Assembly (NCBI RefSeq): GCF_027244095.1
Contig: NC_069669.1
Span: 9,326,501-9,390,500 of the forward strand
Direction of reading: 5' to 3'
DNA length: 64,000 nt
Source: Hemicordylus capensis
Lineage: Eukaryota > Chordata > Lepidosauria > Squamata > Cordylidae
The notes beneath the pieces are model-generated. The model was not told where the DNA came from, ran no database searches, and saw only the letters and a program-made list of their open reading frames with translations. Positions 21,657 to 32,700 of this stretch are shown one piece after another. Position numbers and translations under genes: made by a program. Numbering within the stretch: the stretch's first letter is position 1; every line of letters begins with the position of its first letter.

Positions 21657-21788
21657 TGGTGGGAGAGCATCTGATTTGCATGCAGGAGGTCCCAGGTTCA
21701 ATCCCTGGCAGCATCTCCAAGTAGCGCTGAGCGGGACACTCCTGCCGGAAACCTTGGAAAGCTGCTGCCAGGCAGTGTAGACAATGTA
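21657..21788 (+). repeat. composite SINE, tRNA-module form, tail cut
   Basis: GGGAGAGCATCTGATTTGCA and GGTTCAATCCCTGG are clear; it joins the next SINE at the GTGTAGACAATG site. Confidence 0.8.
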
Positions 21789-21975
21789 GATCTTGGAGAT
21801 GCTGCCAGGGAGGGAACTTGGAACCTTCTGCTCTTCCCAGAGTGGCTCCATCCCGAGGGGAAGATCTTACAGTGCTGCTCACATTTCTAGTCTCCCATTC
21901 ATATGCAACTAGGGTGGACCCTGCTTAGCTAAGGGGTCAAGTCAGGCTTGCTACCACAAGACCAGCTCTCCTCTC
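21789..21975 (-). repeat. composite SINE, 5S-module part
   Basis: From CTTGGAGATGCTGCCAGG to ACCAGCTCTCCTCTCC. Confidence 0.8.
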
Positions 21976-22257
21976 CTTACATACAGCTTTGTGTTTAATT
22001 CCACAGTCCAAAACCTAAGAGGAAATCAAGCATGCATAACTGCATTTGCTCACATACATCTATCCTTCCCTTCCGGTTGCTCTCATCTTCCCAGTTCGCA
22101 AAGTCCAGACTGTCGACTCTTTTGGATAGGCAGATAAGGTAGATATCTTTTCTGTATATTCTGCAAAATGCCACATACTCTAGTATGCATCTAGGGAGGC
22201 ACGTGATCTCACATGATACATGGCACAGTTACTTATAAGAAGTCTGGTACATTTTTC

Positions 22258-22393
22258 CAGTGTTTCTAAACTTGGGGTCTCAATATGCTGCTCGACTACA
22301 ACCCCCATCACTCTCAGCATTTGGCCATTGTGGCTAGGGATGATGGGAGTTGTAGTCCAGGAACATCTGGGGACCCAAGTTTGAGCACTCCTG
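22258..22393. mobile_element. hAT MITE, TTCTAAACTTGGG subfamily
   Basis: CAGTGTTTCTAAACTTGGGG pairs with CCCAAGTTTGAGCACTCCTG. Confidence 0.8.
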
Positions 22394-22767
22394 TTTTAAG
22401 CAATTACTTTTATTATCCATTGTACAGAATAGTAATTGAGTGTTTTTGGTTTTTTTAAGGTGACTTGCCCAAAGGTCCTCAATGGGTGGGTTCAGACATC
22501 ATTCGGGACCAAGGTTCATTCTGGCTTATTATAGTTAGTTTGCATGTGTGAACCAGTGCCAAACTGTAGTTTATTCTGGGCAAACCACAAACAGAAACCA
22601 AGGCTAGAAGTTGCTTTGTTTATCCTAACCACGGTCCTGCATGATGCCTGAATCCACAATCCTGATTTAATTTTTGTTAAAGCTGTTCTGCCCTGGCAGG
22701 GTTCTTGCATAGAGACGGTCAAGTCTAGGACACAGGAGGTAAGGAGAAGGCACAGGACCTGAAATAA

Positions 22768-22822
22768 GCATGCAAGGGGGCAATTCATCCTTGCTAACAC
22801 AAGACCAGCTCTCCTCCTTGAG
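22768..22822 (-). repeat. composite SINE, 5S head fragment
   Basis: Only GGGGCAATTCATCCTTGCTA to ACCAGCTCTCCTCC is left. Confidence 0.6.
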
Positions 22823-22890
22823 AAGGCCTGCTGTACACACATAGCTACTCATAAGCAGTCTTTCTGAAATCAGTGGGACTAGGAACATAG

Positions 22891-23122
22891 GACCACCTAA
22901 AGTGGCGCAGCGGGGAAATGCTTGACTAACAAGCAAAAGGTTGCCGGTTTGAATCCCCGCTGGTACTGTACCGGGCAGCAGCGATATAGGAAGATGCTGA
23001 AAGGCATCATCTCAGACTGCGCTGGAGGAGGCAATGGTCAACCCCTCCTGTATTCTGCCACAAACAACCACAGGGGTTCTGTGGGTGCCAGGAATCGAAA
23101 TCGACCTGACAGCACACTTCCT
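22891..23122 (+). repeat. Sauria-type SINE with Bov-B-like tail
   Basis: tRNA-like head (GTGGCGCAGCGGGGAAATGC, GGTTTGAATCC), a central domain with ACAACCACAGGGG, and the 3' end AATCGAAATCGACCTGACAG, the Bov-B LINE-like end of Sauria SINEs. This element is a strong squamate marker. Confidence 0.85.
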
Positions 23123-23125
23123 TTA

Positions 23126-23437
23126 GGAACATAGGAAGCTGCCATAGACTGAGTCAGACCATTGGTCCATCTAGCTCATTATGTCTACCTAGACTGGCAG
23201 CGGCTTCTCCCAGGTTGCAGGCAGGAATCTCTCTCAGCCCTATCTTGGAGATGCTGCCAGGGAGGGAACTTGGAACCTTCTGCATGCAAGCAGGCAGGTG
23301 CTCTTCCCGGAGCGGCCCCATCCCCGAAAGGAAAGATCTTCCAGTGCTCACACATGTAGTCTCCCATGCAAACACAAACCAAAGCAGACCCTGCTGAGCA
23401 AAGGAGACAATTCACGCTTGTTGCTACAAGACCAGCT
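23126..23437 (-). repeat. composite SINE, 5S-module form, full length
   Basis: Directly follows the Sauria-type SINE; AGGAACATAGGAAGCTGCC to ACAAGACCAGCTTG. Confidence 0.85.
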
Positions 23438-23829
23438 TGTTGCTGTAACAGACAGACTTGGGGGTCTTCCAGATCTAAGCCCTTGATCCCGACAAGGAAA
23501 ACATGCACTTTGATTCTGAGTAAACACAAATGCGATGGGGGAACAGTCATTTTGCAAGGGCTGCTGACCCCTGTGCCAGGTCAGAAACATGCCAGGCGGT
23601 ATCACTGGCAGGAAAAAACCAAACAAAACAAGAACCACGGACTCTGCCATTGAAACCCCGAGCGTATGGAGGCCAGAGGAGACCAAAACGCTCCAAAGAT
23701 TAGGATATCCTCTCATCGACAGAGTTCTTCCCCTCTTGGAATGCTCAATAGCCAAGACTGCAAGAGACCACAACCTCCCGCAGGCTAGCTATGAGCAGAA
23801 AAGGCACTGGGAAGAGAGGGGAACATAAT

Positions 23830-24095
23830 GCAGAAGGTTCCAAGTTCCCTTCCTGGCAGCATCGCCATGAGAACCTCGGAAAAGACGCTGCCAGTCTGGG
23901 TAGAGCAGGCGTGTCCAACTGGGGCCGGCTGTTGCTGGCCTAAAACTCCCATCATTCCTGGCTGTTGGTCACTGTGAATGGGGAAGATGGGAGTTGTAGT
24001 TCAGCAAGATCTGGAAGAACCCTGGGTGGGAGCCACAATACGGTGCTAGATGGACCAAGGGTCTGATTTGCTCTAAAGCAGCTTCTTGTGTGCCT
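23830..24095 (+). repeat. composite SINE, 5'-truncated, interrupted by a MITE
   Basis: Starts at GCAGAAGGTTCCAAGTTCC; interrupted after GCCAGTCTGGGTAGAG and continued by TGCTAGATGGACCAAGGG. Confidence 0.8.
23906..24024. mobile_element. hAT MITE inside a composite SINE
   Basis: CAGGCGTGTCCAACTGGGG on the left; GATGGGAGTTGTAGTTCAGC and an end CCCTG on the right. Flanks GGGTAGAG and GGTGGGAG are poor duplicates (6 of 8). Confidence 0.65.
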
Positions 24096-24107
24096 AGAGG
24101 AACATAC

Positions 24108-24745
24108 GTCGTGGTGGACAGCTTGTTGAAAGGTTCGACTGAGTGCACGGCAGCTGTGAGAAAGGCCTATTCCATGCTAGGGATCATTAGGAAGCGGATT
24201 GTTTAATAAAAGGTCGAATATAACGCCCTTGTACAAATTTAAGGTGCGGCCACGAGGATAACCCAATGAGATGCCTTGATAGCAGCAACCGAGAATGAGG
24301 TGTATAAAATCATGCATGGGGTAGACAGAGAAATTTCTCTCTCCCAGCGCTAGAACCAGGGGTCACCCCATGAAACGGAAGGTCGGGAAATTTAGGACTG
24401 ACAAGAGGAAGTACTTTTTCACACAGTGCATAATCAACTTATGGAATTCTCTGCCACTGGATGTGGGGATGGTCACTAACTTGGATGGCTTTTAAAAAGG
24501 GGCTTAGACAGATTCACGGAGGACAGGTCTTTCAAGGGCTACTAGTCTGGTGGGCTGTGGGCCACCTCCAGCCTCAGAGGTACAATGTCTCTCAATACCA
24601 GTTGCAGGGGAGCAGCAGCAGGAGAGTTGACCTGCTGTCACCTCTGGCCTGTGGGCTTCCCAGAGGCATCTGGTGGGGAACAAGATGCTGGACTAGAAGG
24701 GCCTTGAGCCTGATCCAGCAGGGATCTACTTATGTTCTAATTCCA
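24108..24745 (+). mobile_element. CR1-type LINE, 3' part
   Basis: Begins in CGTGGTGGACAGCTTGTTG (also seen in the copy at 50636) and runs to GCCTGATCCAGCAGGGATC. A short internal part is deleted compared with the other copy. Confidence 0.8.
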
Positions 24746-24834
24746 TGCATAGACTGATCACCACCACAGCGGTTAAAAGAATGAACTGGAAACCATCTGG
24801 TTCAAATATCACCTCTGTCATAAACACAACGGGG

Positions 24835-24960
24835 CTGCACAACTCCGGCCCTCCAACTGCTGTTGGACTACAACTCCCATCATCCCCAGCCACCGTGGCC
24901 AATTGTCAGGCGTGATCAGAAATATAGTCCAACATCTGCAGCAGTTTGTGCAGCCCTACA
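24835..24960. mobile_element. hAT MITE, CTCAACTTTGGCCC subfamily
   Basis: GGGGCTGCACAACTCCGGCC pairs with GTTTGTGCAGCCC. Confidence 0.7.
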
Positions 24961-25087
24961 CGAGGAGAATTAAGGCATTGCTGTCCCTCAACCTTAGTCA
25001 GTCATATTCAATCTGAGGATAGCCATAGCAGTCTTATAGGGCTGGTGTAAAGGTTACTGAGCATTCATGAGCCAGTGTGATGTAGTG

Positions 25088-25245
25088 GATAGGAACGTAG
25101 GAAGCTGCTTTATAAGCGTTTGTCCCTCTAGCTCAGGACTGTCTACCCGGACTGGCAGCAGCTCTCTAGGGTTTCAGAAAGGTCTCTCTCAGTCCTACCT
25201 GGAGATGCTGCCAGGGAGTGAATATGGGGCCTTCCCCATGCCGTA
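25088..25245 (-). repeat. composite SINE, tail fragment
   Basis: GATAGGAACGTAGGAAGCTGC to GAATATGGGGCCTTCCCC. Confidence 0.7.
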
Positions 25246-25255
25246 GCTGCAAGGC

Positions 25256-25345
25256 AGGGCTGCTCAACTTCGGCCCTCCTGCAGATGCTGGCCTACAACT
25301 CCCATAACCCCTGGCCTTGGCTTCATCTTAGCCTTTAGATTATTT
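25256..25345. mobile_element. hAT MITE, left half
   Basis: CAGGGCTGCTCAACTTCGGC and one arm; right arm absent. Confidence 0.65.
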
Positions 25346-25407
25346 TAATGAAAAGCAGCATATAAAATCAAATCAAATAAATAAGTCATCGTACCTAACC
25401 GGCCGTG

Positions 25408-25534
25408 TTCCCTGTAACAGGGATCCCCAGATGATCTTGCCTACAACTCTCATAAACTGTAGCCAAAAGCTACTGCAGCACGGGATGATAGGAGTTGGAG
25501 TCAACATTTGGGAATCCTCTTACAGGGAACACTG
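25408..25534. mobile_element. hAT MITE, GTTCCCTCTAAC subfamily
   Basis: GTTCCCTGTAACAGGGATCC pairs with GGAATCCTCTTACAGGGAAC. Confidence 0.75.
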
Positions 25535-25535
25535 C

Positions 25536-25690
25536 TCACAGGGTTGTTGTGAAATCAAAATGTGTGTGTGTGGGGGGGGGAATCCCAACACCCTGAGTTT
25601 GTTGGAGCAAAGGCAAGATGCTGCACCATGTACACCACTCTGGGTTTCTTGGAGGATGAGCGGGATGTAAATGTAAAAATAAAAAATAAA
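25536..25690 (+). repeat. MIR-like CORE-SINE, 3' half
   Basis: CACAGGGTTGTTGTGAAATC and GGAGGATGAGCGGGATGTAA, with a (TG)n and poly-G insert at 25560-25578. Confidence 0.65.
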
Positions 25691-25734
25691 GACACAAATG
25701 TGATAGATACGGAGAGAATGTAAACAAGGTGCCA

Positions 25735-25910
25735 TATTTTCCTGAATCCAAGATTAGGTGTTTCCCCAAGTTCGTGGACATTGGAAATGGGGGGGGGGGT
25801 TGTCTGAAATCGAGAGTCCTCTTCCTTTTGGGGTAAATACAGGGTATAATTTTAAACGGGTCATCCTTAAATCCAGAGTAGTCTTCGATTCAGGTGAATA
25901 CAGCACCACT
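25735..25910. repeat. old DNA-transposon-like remnant
   Basis: GAATCCAAGATTAGGTG at the left and AATCCAGAGTAGTCTTCGAT with TTCAGGTGAATACAG at the right. A related CGTATTTATCCGAATAGC motif occurs at 6883. Confidence 0.3.
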
Positions 25911-26069
25911 AAAAGCAGTTTAGTAGCCCACACCAGCACACGGCCAGAAGGAAATGTCCACACTCTTTCTGCTGGCCCAATATCCCCAAACCCATCGCTC
26001 ATTCCCTTCCTGCCCCTTCCAACAGCCTCCGAGGCAGCCAAGCAGAGCTCAGACCCGGTTAAAACAACC

Positions 26070-26631
26070 AAGTAAGCACTTTTTTATTATTTCCATTAAG
26101 CAGGTTTTAGTATCACAATGGAATGATGAGAAAAATGGTTTAAAAAAAACAAAAACCCAGGAGTCTCTCTCTCTCTCCAAATCCCCACAGACAGCAGGGA
26201 GGTTTCAAGGCAATTTAAAAACCAAGGAGGGGTGATGGGGGGGGGTGCCCCCCGCCTCCCCCGACAGCAGGGGTGGAATGATGCGAAGGTGGGAGACATG
26301 GGGAGTAGTCTTTGGCATGGCTGCCTCATGATTGGTGCACAGGACCGGTCACGGAAACCCGCAGATGCAGACTGAATGCCACGGCGTTAAGACAAGAGAC
26401 ACCCAGCGGGAGGAACGGCCCGTGGTTGGCCTTAAGAGGGCCTGCAGGGAACCGAGCTGCCGGCCCAGCCGCGGCGGACGGGCTGGGCTTGGGGTGAGAA
26501 CGGAGGAAGAAGGAGCCTCCGCGCGCCGCGTCCTGCAGGGCTGGCGGGAGCAGGGGGCGGAGGCAGTGGCAACGCGAGGAGGACAGGTCGGCTCGTTCAC
26601 GGCGTTTCGAACCCGAGTCTGGCGCCGAGAA
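26070..26631 (-). other. XPO6: probable XPO6 3' untranslated region
   Basis: It follows the XPO6 stop codon, and an AATAAA signal lies at 26083-26088 on the minus strand with a T/G-rich stretch after it. No repeat family member was recognised in it, in contrast to its surroundings. Confidence 0.5.
26083..26088 (-). promoter_or_regulatory. XPO6: candidate XPO6 poly(A) signal (AATAAA)
   Basis: Canonical hexamer about 545 bases past the stop, followed on the minus strand by TTGGTTGTTTTAA, a plausible downstream GU-rich element. Confidence 0.5.
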
Positions 26632-26733
26632 CTATAGCTTCACAGTCCCGGGGGGCAGGCTGTCGTTGCAGAGTCTGTAGTAGCGGAGGTCGTTCACCAG
26701 CCTGTGCACGTTCTGGGTAAACGACGGCAGATC
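26632..26733 (-). CDS. XPO6: XPO6 last coding exon
   Basis: Encodes DLPSFTQNVHRLVNDLRYYR to GTVKL and stop TAG; human residues about 1093-1125. Acceptor CTCTCAG. Confidence 0.96.
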   Translation of the reverse strand, partial: DLPSFTQNVHRLVNDLRYYRLCNDSLPPGTVKL

Positions 26734-29700
26734 CTGAGAGGAGGAAACCAGAACACAGGCAAGGTCACGGCAGAGCGGACGCCTCAAGTCCGAGCAGAGG
26801 GGAGTGGGGACGCTGGTTTGTGGGGGCAGAGGGCTGGTTACCCAAGGGGTGAGATGGAAACCAATGCTTTCGAGGGACATGGGAGGCGGTTTCCTGCGCT
26901 CCTTTGAGAGCTCTCCTCCCTCTCTTAAGGAGGTTGGATTGTGACAGAAGAAGAAGAAGGGGAAACTCAGGTGCAACCAGACGGTAAAGCTGGAGTTATG
27001 CGTGAAGACAATGCCACCAGACTGGTTTTGCTGAACCTCTGGACATTTGGAGAAACAGGCTTGCTTTCCAAACAAATCCTCGTTGCCTCCCAAAACTGAT
27101 CCACTTGAAGGAAAATCATCTATCTATCTAATAAATATCCCACCCTTCCTTCAAGAAGGTTTGTCTTCACAACAACCCTGTGAGGTAGCTGAGGCTGAGA
27201 GCTTTGCAACTGGCCCAGAGTCACCCAGCGAGTTTCATGGCTGAATGGGGATTTGAACTCGGGTCTCCCCGGGCCTTAGTCCAGCACTCTAACCACTGCA
27301 CCACCCTGGCTCTACACATCACTACAATCTGAGTGCCCAGAGATGCCAGGGATCGAACCTGGGACCTTCTGCATGCAAAGCAGATGCTCTGCCAGGTCAA
27401 ATAACTGGTCCAACTCAGGCGAGTCTTGTCTATTTATTTATCTAACATATTTGCATATCGCCCACTACTGAACACTCATGGTGGTTTACAACAACAAAAC
27501 AAACCTAAAAAATTTGAAGACAGTTAAAACCTATGAAAAGTTCAAATTTAAATAACGACCCATAAAAACCGATAAATAGCTAAGAAGCTTGGCTGAAGAA
27601 ATGTGTCTTTAGTGGTTTCCTAGAAGAGGGAGGGAGCCGCTCTAGGCCCAGCAGGGAGCGCGTCCCACCGCTCTGGGGCAACGACAGAGAAGGCTGGCCT
27701 TTGAGTGGTCACCAGAAGAGCCAGCGGCCCCCTCCGATGAACCTCCCCGGAAGATCTTAATAGGCGGTGGGGTTCATAATGGTAGAAGGCATTAGGATCG
27801 CTTAATGGAGCAGTTCCTCAATCCGTGGATTCTACTGTATTTAGCGGCCGTTGGGAAAAAGCTGTGAGGCCACTAATGCCCAGATTACGGACTTCGGAGA
27901 GGTCACTCGGACTGCCAGAAGTTATACAAGATCCTTCTCAGGGTCGAGGCGGGGACCTGAGGCACACGAAGCGTATGCTGCTGCAGTACTGGACGAGGGC
28001 TCCTCCTTCCATGGCATCGGAGACAGACCAAGCGAGGGAGGCAATGGGCGCCGTGAGCCTTAAGCTACCAATGCAAATTCCACTCACGGCTTGGAAAGAT
28101 AAATTCAGCAGGCATATACAGTCTAGGATCAGAGTTTCTTAACCTCGGGCCCCCAGATGATGTTGGACTGCAACTCCCAGGATCCCCAGACATGGCCTTT
28201 GCGGCTGGGGATCCTGGGAGTTGCAGTCCAACAACATCTGGGGGCCCAAGGTTAAGAAACCCTGGTCTAGGTGCTTTGCCCCTTTAAGAAAATTCTGGGG
28301 GGGGGGAGGCAGCTTTCACACTTCACATAAGCAGCATATGGAACTCTCTGCCACAGGATGTGGTGATGGCCACCAGCTTGGATGGCTTTAAAAGGGGCTT
28401 AGACAAAGTCATGGAGGGCAGGCCTATCAAGGGCTACTAGGCTGGATCGTCTTAGGGTGTCTGCTTGAATGGGGCAAGGTGTCCAAAGCTTACCCTGTCC
28501 ATTTTGAAGTTCCTGCCAAGGACGCTTTTCTGGTTGGCGTCGATGCCGTCACAGCTGGCCAAGAACTCGGGCAGGAAGGCCGAGTAGAAGCTGTCGAAGT
28601 CCACAGAGGCCATGTTGTAGACGGCAATGCCGATCTCCTCCTGCAAGAGGTCGTGTGACTTGTGGACCAATACCTGAAGCAGCACGTTCACAAACTGAAA
28701 GAGCATGCCGGTCCGGAAGATCTTCTACAAGGAAAGAGGAGGGCTCAGTACGCAAGCCTGTGCTGATCAGGGACACAGAAACTGGGTGGTACTGGCTGGC
28801 TGGCTTCAGACCTGGCACAATAGTCTGTTTAGCCAGGCACCCTTTGGAATTCCAGCTGTGGAACTACAACTCCCAGCATCCCCAGCTGCAAAGGCCTTTG
28901 GCTGGGGATGCTGGGCATTGTAGTAAACACCATCTGGGATTTCGTTACAGGGAATACAGTTTCCTGCCCCTGAGCTAAGCCATGGATTCGAGTTATATCC
29001 GAACCAGCCGACAAACCATGATTTGTTTGGGACCATCAAACCAGGGTCTGAGACCACAGTTTGAAGCCAGCTTGAAAACCACAGTTTGTGCTTATTTTCT
29101 GTTATGCCTGAATCCAGGCCACTGGCAATCCTCAGTGCAAGCCACTGCTCTGCCTCAAGAGGCTGCTGCAGCATGGAGAAGGGAGCAAACTACCACCATG
29201 GCTTGCCGAAGGTATGCTGGGAAGCTCAAACCATGATGTGGGTTCTTAACCATGGCTAGTAAACCAAGGTTTCGACGGATTTTTGAACCCGGTCTCTATA
29301 TGGAGGATGGCAGAGAGCGCCTTCAGAAGACCCTCCGTAATTCTTCTCGCAGGTCTGTTCTCAATGGCGCATGGCAGCTGCATTAGGCGACATCGCCTCT
29401 GTGGTGCCTATTCAGCAACCTGGATGCCAAGTTAGGAACACACATAAGAAGCCACGGCAACTAGGCCTCCAGTCACCGACAAAGCATGCTTGCTGTAGCA
29501 GGAGATTTAAGACTGTTAGCACGTGCCATCGTATGACTTTCTTAATGCAAATCTGGATTAAAAAACCTGCTATGAAGGTAACGCAACTGGCTGGAAGCCC
29601 TTGTTAACCCCTGCTAACTGGGCAAAGAGGCACCTTTTTAATGTGGTGATTCTCTTTATTTAGCAGGGGGAGAGCAACTGGCCCTCTCCACCCCCAGCAC

Positions 29701-32700
29701 AGGACCTCCAGTGACTGTTGCTGGTGTCTATCTCATGTTTCTTTTTAGATTGTGGGCCACAGATGCTGGACTAGATGGGCTTCCTTGGGCCTGATAAAGC
29801 AAGGGCTGTTCTTCTGTAAAGCGGTCATTCCTGGCCTTGGGGTCTACCATCTCCTTCCAGCACTTGTATCAGCGGACCAGAGACACTGTTCGGACTGTAA
29901 ATGGGGGCGTGGGGCTCACCTTGTGATACAGCTTCTGCTTTGTGTTCAGCGTCTCCAAGTAGAACAAGTTCTGCTTAAACAGGTGTATGTCAGGCTGCAG
30001 GAAGGACTGGCCGAAAGCCTACGGAACAGAAACACCTCTCAGGGCGCGCTTAGACAGGGTTGAGGTCCACAAGGACCGAATGCCAGCTCCACACCTTCCC
30101 CCGGCGCAGGCAGGGGCAGCGCCAAGGCAGACCCCACCCATCTCTCCAGTTTGAGGACCTAGCCCCAATCTGTGCAGCCCCACAGCTAGCCCAAGGTGTA
30201 AACCAACCAACCAACAAACAGGTGCTTTGTTGTCACTGTTGGACTGGGGTGAATGTTCATGGCTCTAGTTCCACAGGACCCTTGCCGTCCCATGAGGGCA
30301 GAAAAAAGGGGACTCTTCAAGGACATCCAGCAAAGAGCCAAACTAGGCTGTAGGGCTCTTCCACTAGTCGCTTGAGAGACAGCGTGGAGTAGTGGTTACA
30401 GCACTGAATCAGACCTGGATTCACATCCCCACAGCCATGATGCTCACTGGGTGACCGCTCCCCCGCAATAATAATTGTATATGATGTTTGTTGGGGGCTT
30501 ATCGTACACGGCCGTAGGGGCCAGCACATCAGAACATAAACTTATAGGCCAAGTCTCAAACGATGAACACGGGGAGGAGCTCAACACAAGTCACCGCGGG
30601 CGACCAGTTCCAAGGGCAGAACTGGAGAGAGGCCAGCTCTGATTAGCTGCACGCGGGTTACAGGAATGGCCCCAGAGGCTGGACTCTGACCTCAGTGGCA
30701 GCCAGCTGGGAGGGAGGGAGAGAGAGAGGCAGGCAGGCAGGCATTCTGTGCCATGGAACACACTGAGAGAACATTAAATAGAAAAGCCTCTTCCCCAAAG
30801 ATCATGGCCGGGCAGGGAAAGCCAGGGGCCAGAAGTACTTGGCCGGAGACGCCCACTGGGGAAGAGGCGGACAGACTTTGGCTCCTTCGGAATATTCGGC
30901 TTACATATTAATGGGAGGTGCTGTGCTTGGAGTAGGGAGAAGGGAAGAGGTGGCCAAGGAAGGCGATTCGCTCCGAAGTTGCCTGGCATGAGGAAATGAC
31001 CGGCTCTCACTGGGTCCAAGATCAAGGAACGTGGCTGGGTACAGAGAGAGGAGAGGGGACCTCTTGCACAGCTGGCTGGGAGCACTAACCAGTGGCCATT
31101 GGCTTGCCTGTGCAGACTGTGAGAGGAAGCCATCTTTTCATGTTATTTGCTATCAGGGTCCCCAGCCTTTTGAAAGTGTGCCCCTTCTGTCTCAGATCTT
31201 CAGCTCAGGTGCGCACACGCGCACACACGTTACAGTTAGGAGACAGGCTACTCCCTCACTGGCTTACATCCAGATTCAGTTACACACGAGTATCCCCAAC
31301 AAAATTAATACTTGCCCTATTAATTTCAATGCGAGTACCCATGAGTAATTTAGTCTGGATACACGTGCATAAACACACACATCTAAGTGTTACCATTAGA
31401 GAAGTGGGCAACCACAGTCACTGGCTCGCACGCAGAGTTGCTAATAATGATCATTGAAATCCACTGATCCTGCTAATTTTCTGAAGCCTGTCAGTCAGGC
31501 TGGGGTATGCTGAGCAGAAGAGGAGGGTCATCACTTTCCTCCCTCCCCTTCTGCTGCGGGGGGTGGGGTGGGGTAGGAGGACACAGGGTACCTCCTCTTG
31601 GGAATCCCTGTGCTAGATAAAGCATGCAAGAACTTCTTCTGTTGAAAAATGGTATATGCATATGGACCAGTCCGTGCTTGGCAGGAAAAGCAAGTTACTG
31701 GTGCTCTTGGCTGGCAGGTTGGTCTGAACACCTGGGCGCAGAGGGGGCTCGGCATTCCTTACTTATCACCACACATCCGTAAGGTGGAGCTTTAGGAACA
31801 CAGGAAGCTGCCTTGACCGAGTCAGAGTCTTGGTCCGTCTCGCTCGGTATGGTTGACCTTGACAAGCAGGGTTTCTCCCCAGTTGCAGGCAGGAGATTTC
31901 TCTTAGTCCTACCTGAAGATGCTGCTAGGGATTGGGGCTGGGGCCTTCTGCAGACAGAGCAGATGTTCTTCCACTGAGCCGTGACTCCCTTCCCCGCAAA
32001 ATCTCAAGCAGCCGCCTTCTACTGAGTCAGACCATTGGTCCATCTAGCTCAGTACTGTCTATGCCAGGGCTGCTCAACTTTGGCCCTCCTGAAGAGGTTG
32101 GCCTACATTTCCCATAATCCCTGGCTATTGGCAAATGTGGCTGAGGATTATGGGAGTTGTAGTTCAAAGACAGTGGGGGGGGGAGGGCGAAGTTGAGCAG
32201 GCCTGGTCTGTGCCCATCCCCACACATCATGGTCAAAACACAAAATTGTATTAAGCACTATTGTTTCTGAAAAGGTCTTGCTTCTTTAAAATATATATAT
32301 CTATGGGGTATACACACAAGTGCTCATATGCATCCCCAGCCCTCGCATGTCACATGTCGACTCGCCCCAAAGCGGCTGTGTCCTTGCAGCTGTTTAGTCC
32401 CAACATTCAACCAGGACTGCTTATGTTAAAAGCACAAGGAGTGTGTTGCTGCCGAGTTAAGGAAAAGGCTCATTTCGCCCAGAGACGGCTGGGCACTCCC
32501 AAGCAGGGCACGGCCGTGCTAGTCCCTGGCTGTTCAAATACCTGCATGATGGCACTGAACTGGCCTTGGTTCTCCATCTGTTCGTCGGCGACCCCTCGCT
32601 GGACACTGGCCAGGACGTTGGACTTGAAGAAGTACCGCCAGCTGTGGTGGAGGATCCGGAAGAGCAGCTCAAAGAGTTCTGCCTTCACATCAGGAGAGGA

